From Kroppenstedtia guangzhouensis (GTDB taxonomy: Bacteria; Bacillota; Bacilli; Thermoactinomycetales; DSM-45169), in assembly GCF_014637345.1 (NCBI RefSeq), contig NZ_BMEX01000005.1, forward strand, positions 254,792 through 318,791: 64,000 nt of DNA. Direction: 5' to 3'. The position numbers and the translations under genes were made by a program. Under the pieces are notes generated by a model that had not been told where the DNA came from, did no database searches, and worked only from the letters and a program-made list of their open reading frames with translations. Shown in pieces: positions 35,002 through 48,862 of the stretch (the stretch's first letter is position 1; every line of letters begins with the position of its first letter).

Positions 35002-36120
35002 ATGTTCGTGGAGCGGCTGGAACTGAAACACTTCCGCAATATCGAACACCTCAAACTGGATTGCTCCGGAGAGCTCCACATGTTTGTCGGGCCCAATGCC
35101 CAGGGTAAAACCAATATCCTGGAATCTCTCTATGTCCTGGCCATCGGGAAGTCTCATCGAACCCGCAGTCACCGGGAGCTGATCCACTGGGAACAGACAG
35201 GAGCTCTCCTGAAGGCTGAGGTTTCCGGAAAAGAGTCGGCTCGACGGTTGGAGATCCGACTGACGCCCCGGGGAAAGCGGGTGCTGCGAAACGGAGTGGA
35301 GCAGCGCCGGTTGAGCGAATATATCGGTTCCCTCACAGCTGTCCTGTTCGCTCCGGAGGACTTGTCCATCGTCAAGGGCAGTCCCCAAGTGAGGAGACGT
35401 TTCCTCGATATGGAGATCGGACAGGTCAGTCCCGCTTATATCTATCATCTGACCCGTTACAATCAGCTGCTTCAGCAACGAAACAGCTTGCTCAAAGAAC
35501 TGGGAAAGGGATGGGGAAAACAGGCCGCACTCCTCGATGTTCTCAACGAACAGTTGGTCGAGTTATCCACACACTTGTGGATCAAACGCTTCTCCTTTGT
35601 GAACATCCTTTCCCGATGGGCACAGGAGATTCACCACTCCATCACTCAGGGGAGTGAAAGTCTCACCCTCCATTACCGCCCCTTGGCCACCGTGAATCCC
35701 GGGATGGATCGGTCAACCATGGAGGAGGTGTTGACCCAGGAGCTGATGTTGATTCGGGAACAGGAGATTCAGCGGGGGACCACCCTGATCGGTCCCCATC
35801 GGGATGATCTGCGGATCGCCGCCAACGGTACGGACCTGCACACTTTCGGTTCTCAGGGACAACAGCGCACCGCCGCACTCTCTCTCAAACTGGCGGAAAT
35901 CGAATTGATTCATCAAGAGACCGGCACTTATCCCATTCTTTTGTTGGATGATGTTTTATCGGAACTGGACGATGGTCGAAAAACGCATCTGCTGGAGACC
36001 ATCCGAGGTCGTGTTCAGACCTTTGTCACAACCACCGGTTTGGAGGGAATTGACCGGGAGACACTGGACCGAGCCCGGATTCGCCGGGTTCATCAGGGCA
36101 GTATTACAGAACAGGGGTGA
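35002..36120 (+). CDS. recF: DNA replication/repair protein RecF
   Basis: RecF is an SMC-like ATPase that helps load RecA at gaps. The 372-residue product has F-V-E-R-L-E-L-K-H-F-R-N at its start, Walker A V-G-P-N-A-Q-G-K-T-N (about 30-39), and the signature S-Q-G-Q-Q-R-T-A-A-L-S-L-K-L-A-E. Walker B is I-L-L-L-D-D-V-L-S-E-L-D. ATG 35002 after GGGGAG is preferred to the longer frame at 34975, which overlaps yaaA. Confidence 0.96.
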   Translation: MFVERLELKHFRNIEHLKLDCSGELHMFVGPNAQGKTNILESLYVLAIGKSHRTRSHRELIHWEQTGALLKAEVSGKESARRLEIRLTPRGKRVLRNGVEQRRLSEYIGSLTAVLFAPEDLSIVKGSPQVRRRFLDMEIGQVSPAYIYHLTRYNQLLQQRNSLLKELGKGWGKQAALLDVLNEQLVELSTHLWIKRFSFVNILSRWAQEIHHSITQGSESLTLHYRPLATVNPGMDRSTMEEVLTQELMLIREQEIQRGTTLIGPHRDDLRIAANGTDLHTFGSQGQQRTAALSLKLAEIELIHQETGTYPILLLDDVLSELDDGRKTHLLETIRGRVQTFVTTTGLEGIDRETLDRARIRRVHQGSITEQG

Positions 36121-36124
36121 AACG

Positions 36125-36430
36125 GTGTTTATCCATCTCGGCGGCAATAAGATGATTCGGATCAGTGAAGTGATCACCATCCTGGATGCCGGGAATCGGC
36201 GCTCTCCCGTCACCATGATTCCTTTTTTGGATGATGTTGAAAGACAGGGAAGAATGGAGAAAATCTCCACCCAGGAAGAGGTGAAGTCCTACGTGGTTAC
36301 CCAAACCGGAGTATATGCTTCGCCGATTTCATCCCTGACTTTGTTGAAACGGGCGCGACAGAGCGGCTCCCGTCGGATGATTGATGAATGGTGCGGACCA
36401 AATCCGGAGAAAAAGGAACTCAAGGAGTAG
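36125..36430 (+). CDS. remB: Extracellular-matrix regulatory protein RemB (YaaB, DUF370)
   Basis: In B. subtilis RemB is a small factor connected to biofilm-matrix gene control. The 101-residue product reads F-I-H-L-G-G-N-K-M-I-R at its start and S-Y-V-V-T-Q-T-G-V-Y-A-S-P-I-S-S-L-T-L-L-K-R-A in the middle, the DUF370 pattern. The C-terminus is about 15 residues longer than in Bacillus. GTG 36125 lies four bases after recF, and the gene ends directly at gyrB. The open frame upstream to 35948 is a recF shadow. Confidence 0.88.
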   Translation: MFIHLGGNKMIRISEVITILDAGNRRSPVTMIPFLDDVERQGRMEKISTQEEVKSYVVTQTGVYASPISSLTLLKRARQSGSRRMIDEWCGPNPEKKELKE

Positions 36431-38356
<1,926 letters not shown>

Positions 38357-38387
38357 GCGGATGTGAACAAAAAACGGAGGGAAGCGA

Positions 38388-40850
38388 ATGCCTGAAGAAC
38401 AGCGCATCAATGAGATCAATATCAGCCAGGAAATGCGCAGCTCCTTCCTGGATTATGCGATGAGTGTCATCGTCAGCCGGGCCCTTCCCGATGTCCGGGA
38501 CGGCCTTAAACCGGTGCACCGGCGGATCCTGTATACGATGCATGAGCTGGGGATGACCGCGGACAAGCCCTACCGGAAATCGGCCAACGTCGTCGGTAAC
38601 GTTCTCGCCTCCTATCATCCCCATGGGGATGCGGCCGTGTATGACACCATGGTCCGCATGGCTCAGGATTTCACTTATCGATACATGCTTGTGGACGGAC
38701 ACGGAAACTTCGGGTCCGTCGATGGGGATTCCCCGGCGGCGATGCGGTACACCGAGGCCCGGATGGCGCCGATCACCCGGGAATTGCTGCGGGATATTGA
38801 GAAAGAGACGATTGACTTCACCCCGAACTATGACGGACGCTTGGAAGAGCCGGTGGTGCTTCCCGCCCGCTTTCCCAACCTGTTGGTGAACGGGTCGGCG
38901 GGAATTGCCGTCGGAATGGCCACCAACATCCCGCCACACAACCTGACAGAAGTGATCAACGGATTGCTGGCCATGATTAAAAATCCGGAGATCACCATCG
39001 ATGAATTGATGGAGCACATTAAAGGGCCGGACTTTCCGACTGCCGGCCTCATCCTGGGCAGAGACGGGATCCGGAAGGCATACCGGACCGGGCGTGGTAG
39101 CATCAAGATGCAGGCCAAGACCCGGATCGAAGAAGCCAACAACGGCAAGATGCGGATTGTGGTCGAGGAACTCCCTTTCCAAGTCAACAAGGCTAAACTG
39201 GTGGAGAAAATTGCCGAGTTGGTCCGGGATAAAAAGATTGACGGGATCACCGATCTGAGGGATGAATCCGACCGCAACGGAATGCGCATCATCATCGAAT
39301 TGCGTCGGGACGTCAATCCGAAGGTGTTGCTTAACAATCTCTACAAGCAGACCAACCTCCAGACGAGTTTCGGGGTCAATATGCTGGCACTGGTGGATGG
39401 AAAACCCCTTGTGCTCAATCTGAAACAGGTGTTGCATCATTACCTGGAACACCAGGTGGAAGTGATCCGCCGCCGGACCCAGTTTGATCTTCGCAAAGCG
39501 GAAGAGAGGGCCCATATCCTGGAAGGACTCCGGGTCGCACTGGATCACATCGACGAAGTGATCGAACTGATCCGGGGCTCCCGCACGACTCAGGAAGCCC
39601 GGGACGGTTTGGTGGAAAGATTCGGATTGAGTGAAAAGCAGACCCAGGCGATCCTGGATATGCGCCTGCAACGTTTGACCGGTCTGGAACGTGAAAAGAT
39701 TGAGACCGAGTACAGTGAGCTCCTGAAGACTATCGCCAAATTGAAGGCGATTTTGGCCAGCGAAGAGAAGATCCGCGGGGTGGTCCGGGACGAGCTGACA
39801 GAGATCCGCGACAAGTACGGTGATGAACGCCGGTCCCGAATCATGTTGAATACAGGGGAGATCGCTGATGAGGATTTGATCCCGGAAGATGAGGTCACCA
39901 TCTTGATGACTCATCGGGGGTATATCAAGCGGATGCTCCTCTCCGGTTATCGGGCCCAGCGCCGGGGCGGCCGGGGTGTATCAGGTATGGGAACGCGGGA
40001 AGATGATTTCGTTCAGCATCTCTTCGTCACTAATTCCCACAACTACCTTCTCTTCTTTTCAAATAAGGGTAAGGTTTACCGGATGAAAGCCTATGAGGTT
40101 CCGGAACTGTCCCGGACCGCCCGGGGCACGCCGATCATCAACCTGATCCAGATCGAACAGGGGGAATATATCGAAGCGGTCATCCCGGTTCGGGAGTTCT
40201 CCCCGGACAGTTATCTTTTCTTCGGTACCAAATTCGGGGTGGTCAAAAAGACTCCCCTGGAAGAGTTCGGTCATATTCGACGGAACGGCTTGTTCGCCAT
40301 CAATCTGCGGGAAGGGGATGAACTGGTGGGTGTCCGTCTGACGGACGGAGAACAGGAGATCATGCTGGGCACCCGCCGGGGGATGTCCATCCGTTTCCCG
40401 GAACAGGATGTTCGTCAGATGGGTCGGACAGCCACCGGGGTGAAGGGAATCGCCCTGGGCAAAGATGACGAAGTGGTCGGGATGGAAGTGGTGGATCCCG
40501 AGCGGGAAGTGGTCGTGGTGACCAGCAAAGGATACGGAAAACGAACGGCCCTGTCCGAATACCGGACCCAGTCCCGCGGCGGAAAGGGGATCAAAGCGCA
40601 GAACGTGACCAAAACCAAAGGGCAAGTGGTGGGTCTGAAGGTGGTCTCTCCGGAGGAAGATCTGATGATCGTCACCGATTCCGGTGTGGTGATCCGGATG
40701 AATGTGGAGGGAATCTCCCGCATGGGCCGCTATGCCCAAGGGGTCAAACTGATCTCGGTCAAGCCAGATGAAGAGGTGGCCACCTTGGCCCGGGTTCCCA
40801 CAGAAGAAGAGGAAGAAGAGGAAGAAAATCGAGTAAGAGAGGGCGACTAA
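38388..40850 (+). CDS. gyrA: DNA gyrase subunit A
   Basis: GyrA breaks and rejoins DNA. The 820-residue product has catalytic Y121 in [10 protein letters not shown], then the coiled-coil and gate domains. A C-terminal beta-pinwheel has a GyrA box (Q-R-R-G-G-R-G, about 524-530). At the quinolone-binding position after H-P-H-G-D the usual serine is alanine (A82-A83 before V-Y-D), as in some naturally less quinolone-sensitive gyrases. The tail is a run of glutamates, then N-R-V-R-E-G-D. Those last codons coincide with the antisense of an intron fossil. Confidence 0.96.
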   Translation: MPEEQRINEINISQEMRSSFLDYAMSVIVSRALPDVRDGLKPVHRRILYTMHELGMTADKPYRKSANVVGNVLASYHPHGDAAVYDTMVRMAQDFTYRYMLVDGHGNFGSVDGDSPAAMRYTEARMAPITRELLRDIEKETIDFTPNYDGRLEEPVVLPARFPNLLVNGSAGIAVGMATNIPPHNLTEVINGLLAMIKNPEITIDELMEHIKGPDFPTAGLILGRDGIRKAYRTGRGSIKMQAKTRIEEANNGKMRIVVEELPFQVNKAKLVEKIAELVRDKKIDGITDLRDESDRNGMRIIIELRRDVNPKVLLNNLYKQTNLQTSFGVNMLALVDGKPLVLNLKQVLHHYLEHQVEVIRRRTQFDLRKAEERAHILEGLRVALDHIDEVIELIRGSRTTQEARDGLVERFGLSEKQTQAILDMRLQRLTGLEREKIETEYSELLKTIAKLKAILASEEKIRGVVRDELTEIRDKYGDERRSRIMLNTGEIADEDLIPEDEVTILMTHRGYIKRMLLSGYRAQRRGGRGVSGMGTREDDFVQHLFVTNSHNYLLFFSNKGKVYRMKAYEVPELSRTARGTPIINLIQIEQGEYIEAVIPVREFSPDSYLFFGTKFGVVKKTPLEEFGHIRRNGLFAINLREGDELVGVRLTDGEQEIMLGTRRGMSIRFPEQDVRQMGRTATGVKGIALGKDDEVVGMEVVDPEREVVVVTSKGYGKRTALSEYRTQSRGGKGIKAQNVTKTKGQVVGLKVVSPEEDLMIVTDSGVVIRMNVEGISRMGRYAQGVKLISVKPDEEVATLARVPTEEEEEEEENRVREGD

Positions 40851-41197
40851 CCCCCGTCTTCTCACACCACCGAACGTACCGTTCGGTATACGGCGGTTCC
40901 ACTACGTCTGACGAAGGAATTGGGTTCGACGAGCGACACTCAGAAGCCCTTGGTCTTGCCAATAGGCAAGGTCAAGGGTTTGGTGTAGAATAGGGCTCTT
41001 TGCGATGCGCCAGTATTTCCTCCGGGTGTTGCCCCACTTATCGGCCTTCCCTTTCGGAATGCCCATAGAAATAAGCTGGCGTACCCGAGTCTTCGGCCGT
41101 TTCCACTCTTTCCAGCGGATCATCCGAAGGCGCCTTCGCAGCCATTCATCCAAGCGCCGAAACACCGTTGGGGTTTCCGCCCGGCGGAGGCGTTATA
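40828..41197 (-). mobile_element. Fossil of a group IIC-like intron
   Basis: On the minus strand GGAACCGCCGTATACC...TTCGGTGGTGTGAGA (40900-40855) has the form of a group IIC domain V. It is followed by GACGGGGGTTAGTCGCCC and CTTACTCGAT, the usual tail of such introns. Upstream lies only the last part of its maturase. The 5' domains and most of the protein gene are missing, so it cannot move or splice. The fossil occupies the whole gyrA-yaaC gap. In B. subtilis this gap holds an rRNA operon; none is present here. Confidence 0.75.
40902..41193 (-). pseudogene. C-terminal fragment of a group II intron maturase
   Basis: The frame reads R-R-A-E-T-P-T-V-F-R-R-L-D-E-W-L-R-R-R-L-R-M and then W-G-N-T-R-R-K-Y-W-R-I-A-K-S-P-I-L, ending Y-W-Q-D-Q-G-L-L-S-V. 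This is the typical end of group IIC intron maturases (domain X and DNA-binding part). The frame is stopped upstream at the yaaC stop codon, and no RT domain remains. Confidence 0.85.
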
Positions 41198-42268
41198 TCA
41201 CATCTGCTGAAACAGAATCTTCTCTTCAAACAACTCGTTCAGAATCAGGTTGGGAAATTTCCGTTGCGTCACTTGAAGAAATTCCTGGATCAATACCATC
41301 TCTTCAGAAGCCATCCCGTAAATCATCTCCCCCCACAGAGGGGGCTCATACCGACATAGCATGCTGAGGGCGAACAGAAGGGCATAATGAACAAACATCT
41401 CCGGGAGGCAGGACTCCACCCGTTGGAAAGGGGACAGCCAGTGGTTTCCATGCATGTCTTCCCGAAACAGGGGGTGGTCAAACCCCCGCTCCCACTGGTT
41501 GACATGGGAAATGAAGGGATGATGCCAAAAAAGAAGAAACCGGGGAACAGAGACGGGATCCTCTTCAAAGGTGAAACGGACTTCCCCGCCGGGTGAAAAA
41601 CGGTTGAGCCGGTTGACCAATCCCCGGGGAGTCAGATGGAGCGCATCCAGAATCCGATCCTCCAAAACCAGGGGCATCCCCCGATTTGGAACTGAAGTGA
41701 CCTCCGGAACGGCAACAGGAAACAGGGTCTCTTCCGGAAAAAGCTGACGGTATCCGTCTTGCAGTTCCGGGATCAGGGAGAACAATTCCTTTAAGGTCCA
41801 GTTTTCTCCGATCAGAGACTCTCGCCCCTGGTAACGGGCCAGTTCCGGAAACAATCCTTCCCGCTGCACCCGGACTTCATCAGCGAAAAATTGATAATCC
41901 CCACGTTTTCGTTTTCGCGTGGAAATCCCGTGGCGAAGAACAGAAGTGTTTTCCGGGTAATCGGGAACCCTGGTGAGCATCAGAGCTTTGCACAGGGTCA
42001 TCATTCCATAGTAGGAGAGCAACGGGCGGACAAACAGGTCACTTCTTCGGGCCGCCTCATAATATGTTCGGGCTTGTTTGACATGATACATGAGGGGTTG
42101 GGCTGCCCGGAAGGCGGCCCTTGAGGGATGTTCCACCCCATGTTTGCGGTATTTGCTTTCCAGAAAGGTGCGGACGGTGGCTTCATTCTCCAGAAGCAAA
42201 AACAGGTTCCACATCTTTTGCTCCGGTGAATCACAGAGAATGCGCCGAATCTGTGAGACCATGTCCAT
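41198..42268 (-). CDS. yaaC: YaaC-like protein
   Basis: A protein of about 356 residues resembling the YaaC family, of unknown function, found beside guaB in Bacillus. It has Y-Y-G-M-M-T-L-C-K-A-L-M-L (about 85-97) and is mostly helical and soluble-looking. Start choice is uncertain: ATG 42268 has AAGGGAAAG upstream and is used; ATG 42328 lacks a ribosome site, ATG 42262 is possible. It is transcribed towards gyrA, unlike its neighbours. Its stop codon directly touches the intron fossil. Confidence 0.8.
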   Translation of the reverse strand: MDMVSQIRRILCDSPEQKMWNLFLLLENEATVRTFLESKYRKHGVEHPSRAAFRAAQPLMYHVKQARTYYEAARRSDLFVRPLLSYYGMMTLCKALMLTRVPDYPENTSVLRHGISTRKRKRGDYQFFADEVRVQREGLFPELARYQGRESLIGENWTLKELFSLIPELQDGYRQLFPEETLFPVAVPEVTSVPNRGMPLVLEDRILDALHLTPRGLVNRLNRFSPGGEVRFTFEEDPVSVPRFLLFWHHPFISHVNQWERGFDHPLFREDMHGNHWLSPFQRVESCLPEMFVHYALLFALSMLCRYEPPLWGEMIYGMASEEMVLIQEFLQVTQRKFPNLILNELFEEKILFQQM

Positions 42269-44090
<1,822 letters not shown>

Positions 44091-44219
44091 GGGATGGGCG
44101 ATACAGGGATTTCCCTGTGAGTGAACAAATACCGAGGAATGGTTTCCAATTTTTCTCCCCATCCGTTACACTTGGAATGACAAGTTCGCATCTTGAGTGG
44201 AACGGGGTGGGGTACAAGG

Positions 44220-45464
44220 ATGGTCGGATGGAAGAGTAGAGTGCCGGTCATCATCATTTTATGTGTTCTGTTGATGTCGGTTTTGTCGCTTCTGCCTGCT
44301 GGGGAAGTTTTTGCCGACGGCCCACAGAAGGCTCCTTTAGATATTCAGGCCCGCTCTTACGTTTTGATGGAGATGGAGACGGGGCAGGTATTGGCCGGAA
44401 AAGGGGAGAAACGTCCCTATCCTCCGGCAAGTCTGACTAAAATCATGACAGAATATCTGGTGTTGGAGGAAGTGAAGTCGGGTCGGATCCGGTGGAATGA
44501 CCCGGTGAAAATCAGTGAAAATGCAGCTTCCATTGGAGAGGCCCAAGTGAATCTCGTCGCCGGGGAGAAACGGACCGTGGAGGAATTGTTCCATGCCATG
44601 GCCATCCATTCGGCCAATGATGCCGCTGTCGCTCTGGCCGAGTACATCTCCGGCAGCGAGCGGGCCTTTGTGGGGAAGATGAATAAGGAAGCCAAGCGCC
44701 TTGGACTGAAAGAGACCCATTTTATCAACTGTACAGGTCTGCCGCGGCACAGTTATCCAGATCCTCCCCAGGTAAAGGGAGAGCATCGGATGTCCGCTAA
44801 GGACATCGCCCGGTTGACACGTCACCTTCTTCGGGATCATCCCCAGGTGATCCAGACCATTTCGCTTCCGGAATACATATTCCGTCAAGGGGAAAAACGG
44901 GAATTGATCCTGCCCAACTCCAACCGAATGTTACCGGGTTTATCTCACTTTTATGATGGTGTGGATGGAGTGAAAACAGGATATACTCGGGAAGCGGGTT
45001 ATACTTTTACAGGTACGGCCAAACGGGATGATATGCGTCTGATCACGGTGGTGATGGGAACCGATTCCAAGAGTCGCCGGTTTATAGAAACGAAGAAACT
45101 GCTGGACTTCGGTTTTCAAAATTATAGGATGAAACCCCTGCTGAAGAAAGGAAAGTCCGTTCCAAGCCATAGCAAAGTCGCCCTCCATGGGGGAGTGGAG
45201 ACAGAGGTGCCGGTTGTGGCGGCAGCCTCCCGTGCCCTCCCGGTTCGCAACGGGGAGAAAGCCCCATATACCCTTCGGGTGGACTTCAAGTCCGGACTGG
45301 AAGCCCCGATTCGCTCCGGAGATGTGGTTGGAACGGCTCGGATTCAGTTGAAAGGAAAGGATGTACCAGGGGTGCCGCCGGTTCCATTGAAAGCGGGCAA
45401 GGATGTAGAGAGAGCCGGTTGGTGGACTCTATTTTTCCGTTCCGTCACCGAGTGGTTCCGATAA
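44220..45464 (+). CDS. dacA: D-alanyl-D-alanine carboxypeptidase DacA (PBP5)
   Basis: DacA removes the terminal D-Ala of peptidoglycan stem peptides outside the membrane. The 414-residue product has a signal peptide (positive start, hydrophobic V-P-V-I-I-I-L-C-V-L-L-M, cut near V-F-A-D). The active-site motifs are P-A-S-L-T-K (SxxK, about residue 77), H-S-A-N-D-A (SxN) and G-V-K-T-G-Y-T (KTG). A C-terminal PBP5_C domain and amphipathic anchor end the protein (W-W-T-L-F-F-R-S-V-T-E-W-F-R). ATG 44220 has GTGGGG upstream; a TTG at 44193 is less likely. Confidence 0.95.
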   Translation: MVGWKSRVPVIIILCVLLMSVLSLLPAGEVFADGPQKAPLDIQARSYVLMEMETGQVLAGKGEKRPYPPASLTKIMTEYLVLEEVKSGRIRWNDPVKISENAASIGEAQVNLVAGEKRTVEELFHAMAIHSANDAAVALAEYISGSERAFVGKMNKEAKRLGLKETHFINCTGLPRHSYPDPPQVKGEHRMSAKDIARLTRHLLRDHPQVIQTISLPEYIFRQGEKRELILPNSNRMLPGLSHFYDGVDGVKTGYTREAGYTFTGTAKRDDMRLITVVMGTDSKSRRFIETKKLLDFGFQNYRMKPLLKKGKSVPSHSKVALHGGVETEVPVVAAASRALPVRNGEKAPYTLRVDFKSGLEAPIRSGDVVGTARIQLKGKDVPGVPPVPLKAGKDVERAGWWTLFFRSVTEWFR

Positions 45465-45473
45465 GTGATTTTG

Positions 45474-45502
45474 TTGTCAATGACAGATCCTTTGGTTACA
45501 AT
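45474..45502 (+). promoter_or_regulatory. pdxS promoter
   Basis: TTGTCA (45474-45479), 17 bases and TACAAT (45497-45502) lie 41 bases before pdxS. Confidence 0.65.
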
Positions 45503-45543
45503 GTTTCTAAATAGTGTCGGGGAAATGAAGGAGGAAACAACTC

Positions 45544-46428
45544 ATGAAGGATCAACAGAGGGGCGGAGCGAGCCGGGGCACCCTCCAATTCCGGAAAGGC
45601 GGCGTCATCATGGATGTCGTCAACGCGGAACAGGCGAAAGTTGCTGAAGATGCGGGTGCCGTGGCGGTGATGGCTCTGGAACGGGTACCGGCGGATATCC
45701 GTGCGGCGGGTGGAGTGGCGCGAATGGCGGATCCGCGTATTATTGAAGAGGTGATAAAAGCGGTCTCCATTCCTGTCATGGCCAAGGCGCGGATCGGACA
45801 CTTTGTGGAAGCACGCCTGTTGGAAGCGATGGGTGTTGATTACATCGATGAGAGCGAAGTGCTGACTCCGGCGGATGATAAATATCACATTGACAAGAAC
45901 GAATTCACCACTCCTTTTGTATGCGGAGCCCGTGACCTCGGGGAAGCTTTGCGGAGGATCGGGGAAGGGGCTTCCATGATCCGGACCAAGGGGGAGCCGG
46001 GGACCGGAAACATTGTCGAAGCGGTCAAGCACATGCGTCAGATGATGTCCCAGATCCGCAAAGTTCAAAACATGTCCCGGGACGAACTGATGGCGGAAGC
46101 GAAAGCCATCGGTGCCCCCTATGAACTGTTGCGGCAAGTCCACGAAAAAGGACGTCTGCCTGTGGTCAACTTTGCCGCAGGGGGTGTGGCCACTCCGGCG
46201 GATGCGGCTTTGATGATGCAGTTGGGGTCTGATGGTGTCTTTGTCGGATCAGGGATCTTCAAATCGGACAGCCCGGCCAAGTTCGCCCGGGCCATCGTGG
46301 AAGCGGCCGCCCATTATGAAGATTTCGGCCGGATTGTTGAGTTGTCCAAGGGACTGGGAGCGGCGATGCCAGGGATTGAAATCTCCACCCTGGAAGCTTC
46401 CCAGCGAATGCAGGAGCGGGGCTGGTAA
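45544..46428 (+). CDS. pdxS: Pyridoxal 5'-phosphate synthase lyase subunit PdxS
   Basis: PdxS makes PLP from ribose 5-phosphate, glyceraldehyde 3-phosphate and ammonia supplied by the glutaminase PdxT. The 294-residue beta-alpha barrel has the active lysines in [10 protein letters not shown] (about residue 81) and [10 protein letters not shown] (about 149). [12 protein letters not shown] and V-G-S-G-I-F-K complete the phosphate sites. In Bacillus pdxT follows at once. Here no pdxT is seen; the next feature is the serS T-box. The glutaminase must be elsewhere, or free ammonia is used. Confidence 0.97.
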   Translation: MKDQQRGGASRGTLQFRKGGVIMDVVNAEQAKVAEDAGAVAVMALERVPADIRAAGGVARMADPRIIEEVIKAVSIPVMAKARIGHFVEARLLEAMGVDYIDESEVLTPADDKYHIDKNEFTTPFVCGARDLGEALRRIGEGASMIRTKGEPGTGNIVEAVKHMRQMMSQIRKVQNMSRDELMAEAKAIGAPYELLRQVHEKGRLPVVNFAAGGVATPADAALMMQLGSDGVFVGSGIFKSDSPAKFARAIVEAAAHYEDFGRIVELSKGLGAAMPGIEISTLEASQRMQERGW

Positions 46429-46469
46429 CCGACGGAAAATTCCTTTTCGGAGAAGATCACCCAAAAGCA

Positions 46470-46712
46470 ACGATGAGAATCAGTACCTGGCACAGGCGGC
46501 TCAGAGAGATGGTGGTTGGTGTGAACCGTCCCGTCGAGCCGGGGAATCCATCTCGGAGCTGCACGCGAAAAACGGACGATATGATCCGTGAAGCGCTGCC
46601 GGTCGGGCGGACCGTAATCCCCGCCGTGGAGAGGGCCGAAACCCGGTTTCGGCCAATGAGGGTGGCAACGCGGAACTTCCGTCCCTTGGGATGGGAGTTC
46701 TATTTTTTATGA
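46470..46712 (+). promoter_or_regulatory. T-box riboswitch leader of serS
   Basis: The hallmark T-box sequence AGGGTGGCAACGCGG lies at 46659-46673. It is followed by a terminator hairpin (about 46674-46700, CCC/GGG core) and a T-run at 46703-46708. An AGTA motif and a stem GAGAT...ATCTC with TCC in its loop (around 46541-46552) suggest the Ser specifier UCC. Uncharged tRNA-Ser would favour the antiterminator and so serS expression. Confidence 0.9.
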
Positions 46713-46726
46713 GGAGGGTTCAGTTG

Positions 46727-48007
46727 ATGTTGGATTTGAAGATGTTGCGACGGGATTTGGAGCAGGTGCGCAAGAGGTTGGAACATCGGGGAGAGGATAT
46801 CAGCGGTCTGGACTCGGTGATCCGACTGGATGAACGTCGACGGGAGTTGTTGAGGGAAACGGAACAATTGAAAAACCGGCGCAATGTGGTATCCAAGGAG
46901 GTTGCACAGAAGAAGAAAGCGGGGGAAGAGGCAGAGGAGACCATCGCCGAGATGAGACGTGTGGGTGACCGGATCAAGGAACTGGATGAAGAAGTGCGTC
47001 AGGTGGAGCGGGAACTAGATCATGTGTTACTCACCTTGCCTAACCTGCCTCATGAGAGTGTCCCTATCGGCGAGAGCGAAGAGGATAATCAACCTGTCCG
47101 TCATTGGGGAGAAGTTCCCCAGTGGAACTTTGAACCGAAGCCCCATTGGGAGTTGGCGACGGAATTGGATATTCTCGATTTTGAGCGTGCTGGCAAGGTG
47201 ACAGGATCCCGCTTTGTTTTTTACAAAGGAGTGGGTGCCCGACTGGAGCGGGCATTGTTCAACTACATGCTGGATTTTCACACGGAAAAGAACGGCTACA
47301 CGGAGATGATCCCACCGTATATGGTGAATCGTGACAGCATGACCGGGACGGGGCAACTCCCCAAGTTCGCCGAAGATTCCTTTGCAGTGGCGGACACGGA
47401 TTACTATTTGATTCCCACGGCGGAGGTGCCCGTGACCAACTTCCACAGGGGAGAGGTCTTGTCCGCCACGGAACTACCTGTCAAATACGCCGGATTCAGC
47501 GCCAATTTCCGTTCCGAGGCAGGTTCGGCGGGACGGGACACCCGGGGTCTGATCCGCACCCACCAGTTTAACAAGGTGGAACTGGTGAAATTGGTCAAAC
47601 CGGAGGACTCCTATGATGAGTTGGAAAGCTTGGTTCAAAATGCGGAGATGGTGTTGCAGCAATTGGGCCTTCCTTATCGGGTCCTGCTGATGTGCACGGC
47701 AGATCTCGGATTCACCGCCGCCAAGAAATACGACCTGGAGGTTTGGCTTCCCAGCTCAAATACTTACCGGGAGATCTCTTCCTGCAGCAATTTTGAAGAC
47801 TTCCAGGCCCGTCGGGCCAATATCCGCTTCCGCCGGGATGCCGGATCCAAACCGGAGTATGTCCATACCCTCAACGGATCGGGACTGGCGATTGGCCGAA
47901 CTGTGGCCGCTCTGTTGGAAAATTATCAGGAGGAAGACGGCAGCATCCGTATCCCGGAGGTGTTGCGTCCCTATATGGGGGGACTGGAGAAAATCGAAAA
48001 AGCTTAA
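46727..48007 (+). CDS. serS: Seryl-tRNA synthetase
   Basis: SerRS charges tRNA-Ser with serine. The 426-residue product has the N-terminal antiparallel coiled-coil arm (about 25-100) that reads the long variable arm of tRNA-Ser. The class II core carries motif 2 ([21 protein letters not shown]) and motif 3 ([18 protein letters not shown]). ATG 46727 follows GAGGAGGG; upstream in-frame codons lie in the leader terminator. A tRNA-Ser gene follows 84 bases downstream, as in B. subtilis. Confidence 0.97.
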   Translation: MLDLKMLRRDLEQVRKRLEHRGEDISGLDSVIRLDERRRELLRETEQLKNRRNVVSKEVAQKKKAGEEAEETIAEMRRVGDRIKELDEEVRQVERELDHVLLTLPNLPHESVPIGESEEDNQPVRHWGEVPQWNFEPKPHWELATELDILDFERAGKVTGSRFVFYKGVGARLERALFNYMLDFHTEKNGYTEMIPPYMVNRDSMTGTGQLPKFAEDSFAVADTDYYLIPTAEVPVTNFHRGEVLSATELPVKYAGFSANFRSEAGSAGRDTRGLIRTHQFNKVELVKLVKPEDSYDELESLVQNAEMVLQQLGLPYRVLLMCTADLGFTAAKKYDLEVWLPSSNTYREISSCSNFEDFQARRANIRFRRDAGSKPEYVHTLNGSGLAIGRTVAALLENYQEEDGSIRIPEVLRPYMGGLEKIEKA

Positions 48008-48040
48008 AGCTGGCAAGGAGGGCTGTCGTACGCAGCCCTC

Positions 48041-48070
48041 TTGACACAGACAGCGATCCACCTCTATAAT
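48041..48070 (+). promoter_or_regulatory. Promoter of tRNA-Ser(TGA)
   Basis: Perfect TTGACA (48041-48046), 18-base spacer and perfect TATAAT (48065-48070), 21 bases before the tRNA. A small hairpin (48017-48040) in front probably ends serS transcription. Confidence 0.88.
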
Positions 48071-48090
48071 GGTGATCTGATGGAGAATGT

Positions 48091-48180
<90 letters not shown>

Positions 48181-48225
48181 AAAATAAGGGCTTTGGGCTT
48201 GATCGTCTGATGAGAAACAGACCAT

Positions 48226-48245
48226 TTGCAACCCAATTGCAACCC
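48226..48245. repeat. Paired 9-base integrase arm-site-like repeats
   Basis: TTGCAACCC occurs at 48226 and 48237, 11 bases apart. The same pair with the same spacing lies next to the intact integrase at 58358 and 58369. Candidate arm-type sites of a former attachment region. Confidence 0.55.
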
Positions 48246-48249
48246 TTTA

Positions 48250-48722
48250 TTTAGATAAAGCATATGGTAGTCTGCAAACAAGAAGTTGTCCAATTTTTGG
48301 GCAGCTTCTTGTTGCATATTAGGCATCACGTAAGAATATGTGTCCATGGTGATCGTGATGGTGGAATGCCCTAAGCGCTCCGAAACGACCTTGGGATGGA
48401 TCCCATTTGGAGTAATAATGTAGCATGAGTGTGTCGTAGATCATGAAAACGAACATGTGGCAGACTTATATCGATTGGCTTTCCGTTTTTTCTGGGGAAA
48501 ATCAGATCGTGGTCATCATACGCTTTTCCAAGTTTCAAACGTTCTTTACCTTGATGTATTTTAATATGTTTCAGGTGATTGATAACAGAATGAGAAAGTG
48601 CTACGGTATGGAGACTTTTGTTTGTTTTGGTTGTTTCTCGGATTACTAATCCTTGACTTTCCATCTTAATCCGAAAATTTCTCCTCGTCTCATTCCGGTA
48701 TTGAGTGTAAAATAAATTGTGT
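48250..48722 (-). pseudogene. Decayed tyrosine recombinase (phage integrase) C-terminal part
   Basis: Pieces in several frames match the intact integrase at 58387-59544: T-L-N-T-G-M-R-R-G-E-I-F-G-L-R-W-K (about 48720-48665), then a stop, then G-L-V-I-R-E-T-T-K-T-N. R-F-H-D-L-R-H-T-H-A-T-L-L-L follows (to about 48390), and after another shift M-D-T-Y-S-Y-V-M-P-N-M. The N-terminal two thirds are missing. It is a relic of an element once integrated at the adjacent tRNA-Ser(TGA). Confidence 0.85.
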
Positions 48723-48862
48723 GTATATTATGAAAATAGGGGCACCGGGCCATTTCGGGAAAATTGTACGCTTAGACTCTTGGACACAATATTCATACAA
48801 AAGACTGTGTAAGGTTGAGAAGTTTTCGGGGCAATATTCTCAGTACCGACGGGACCAATATC

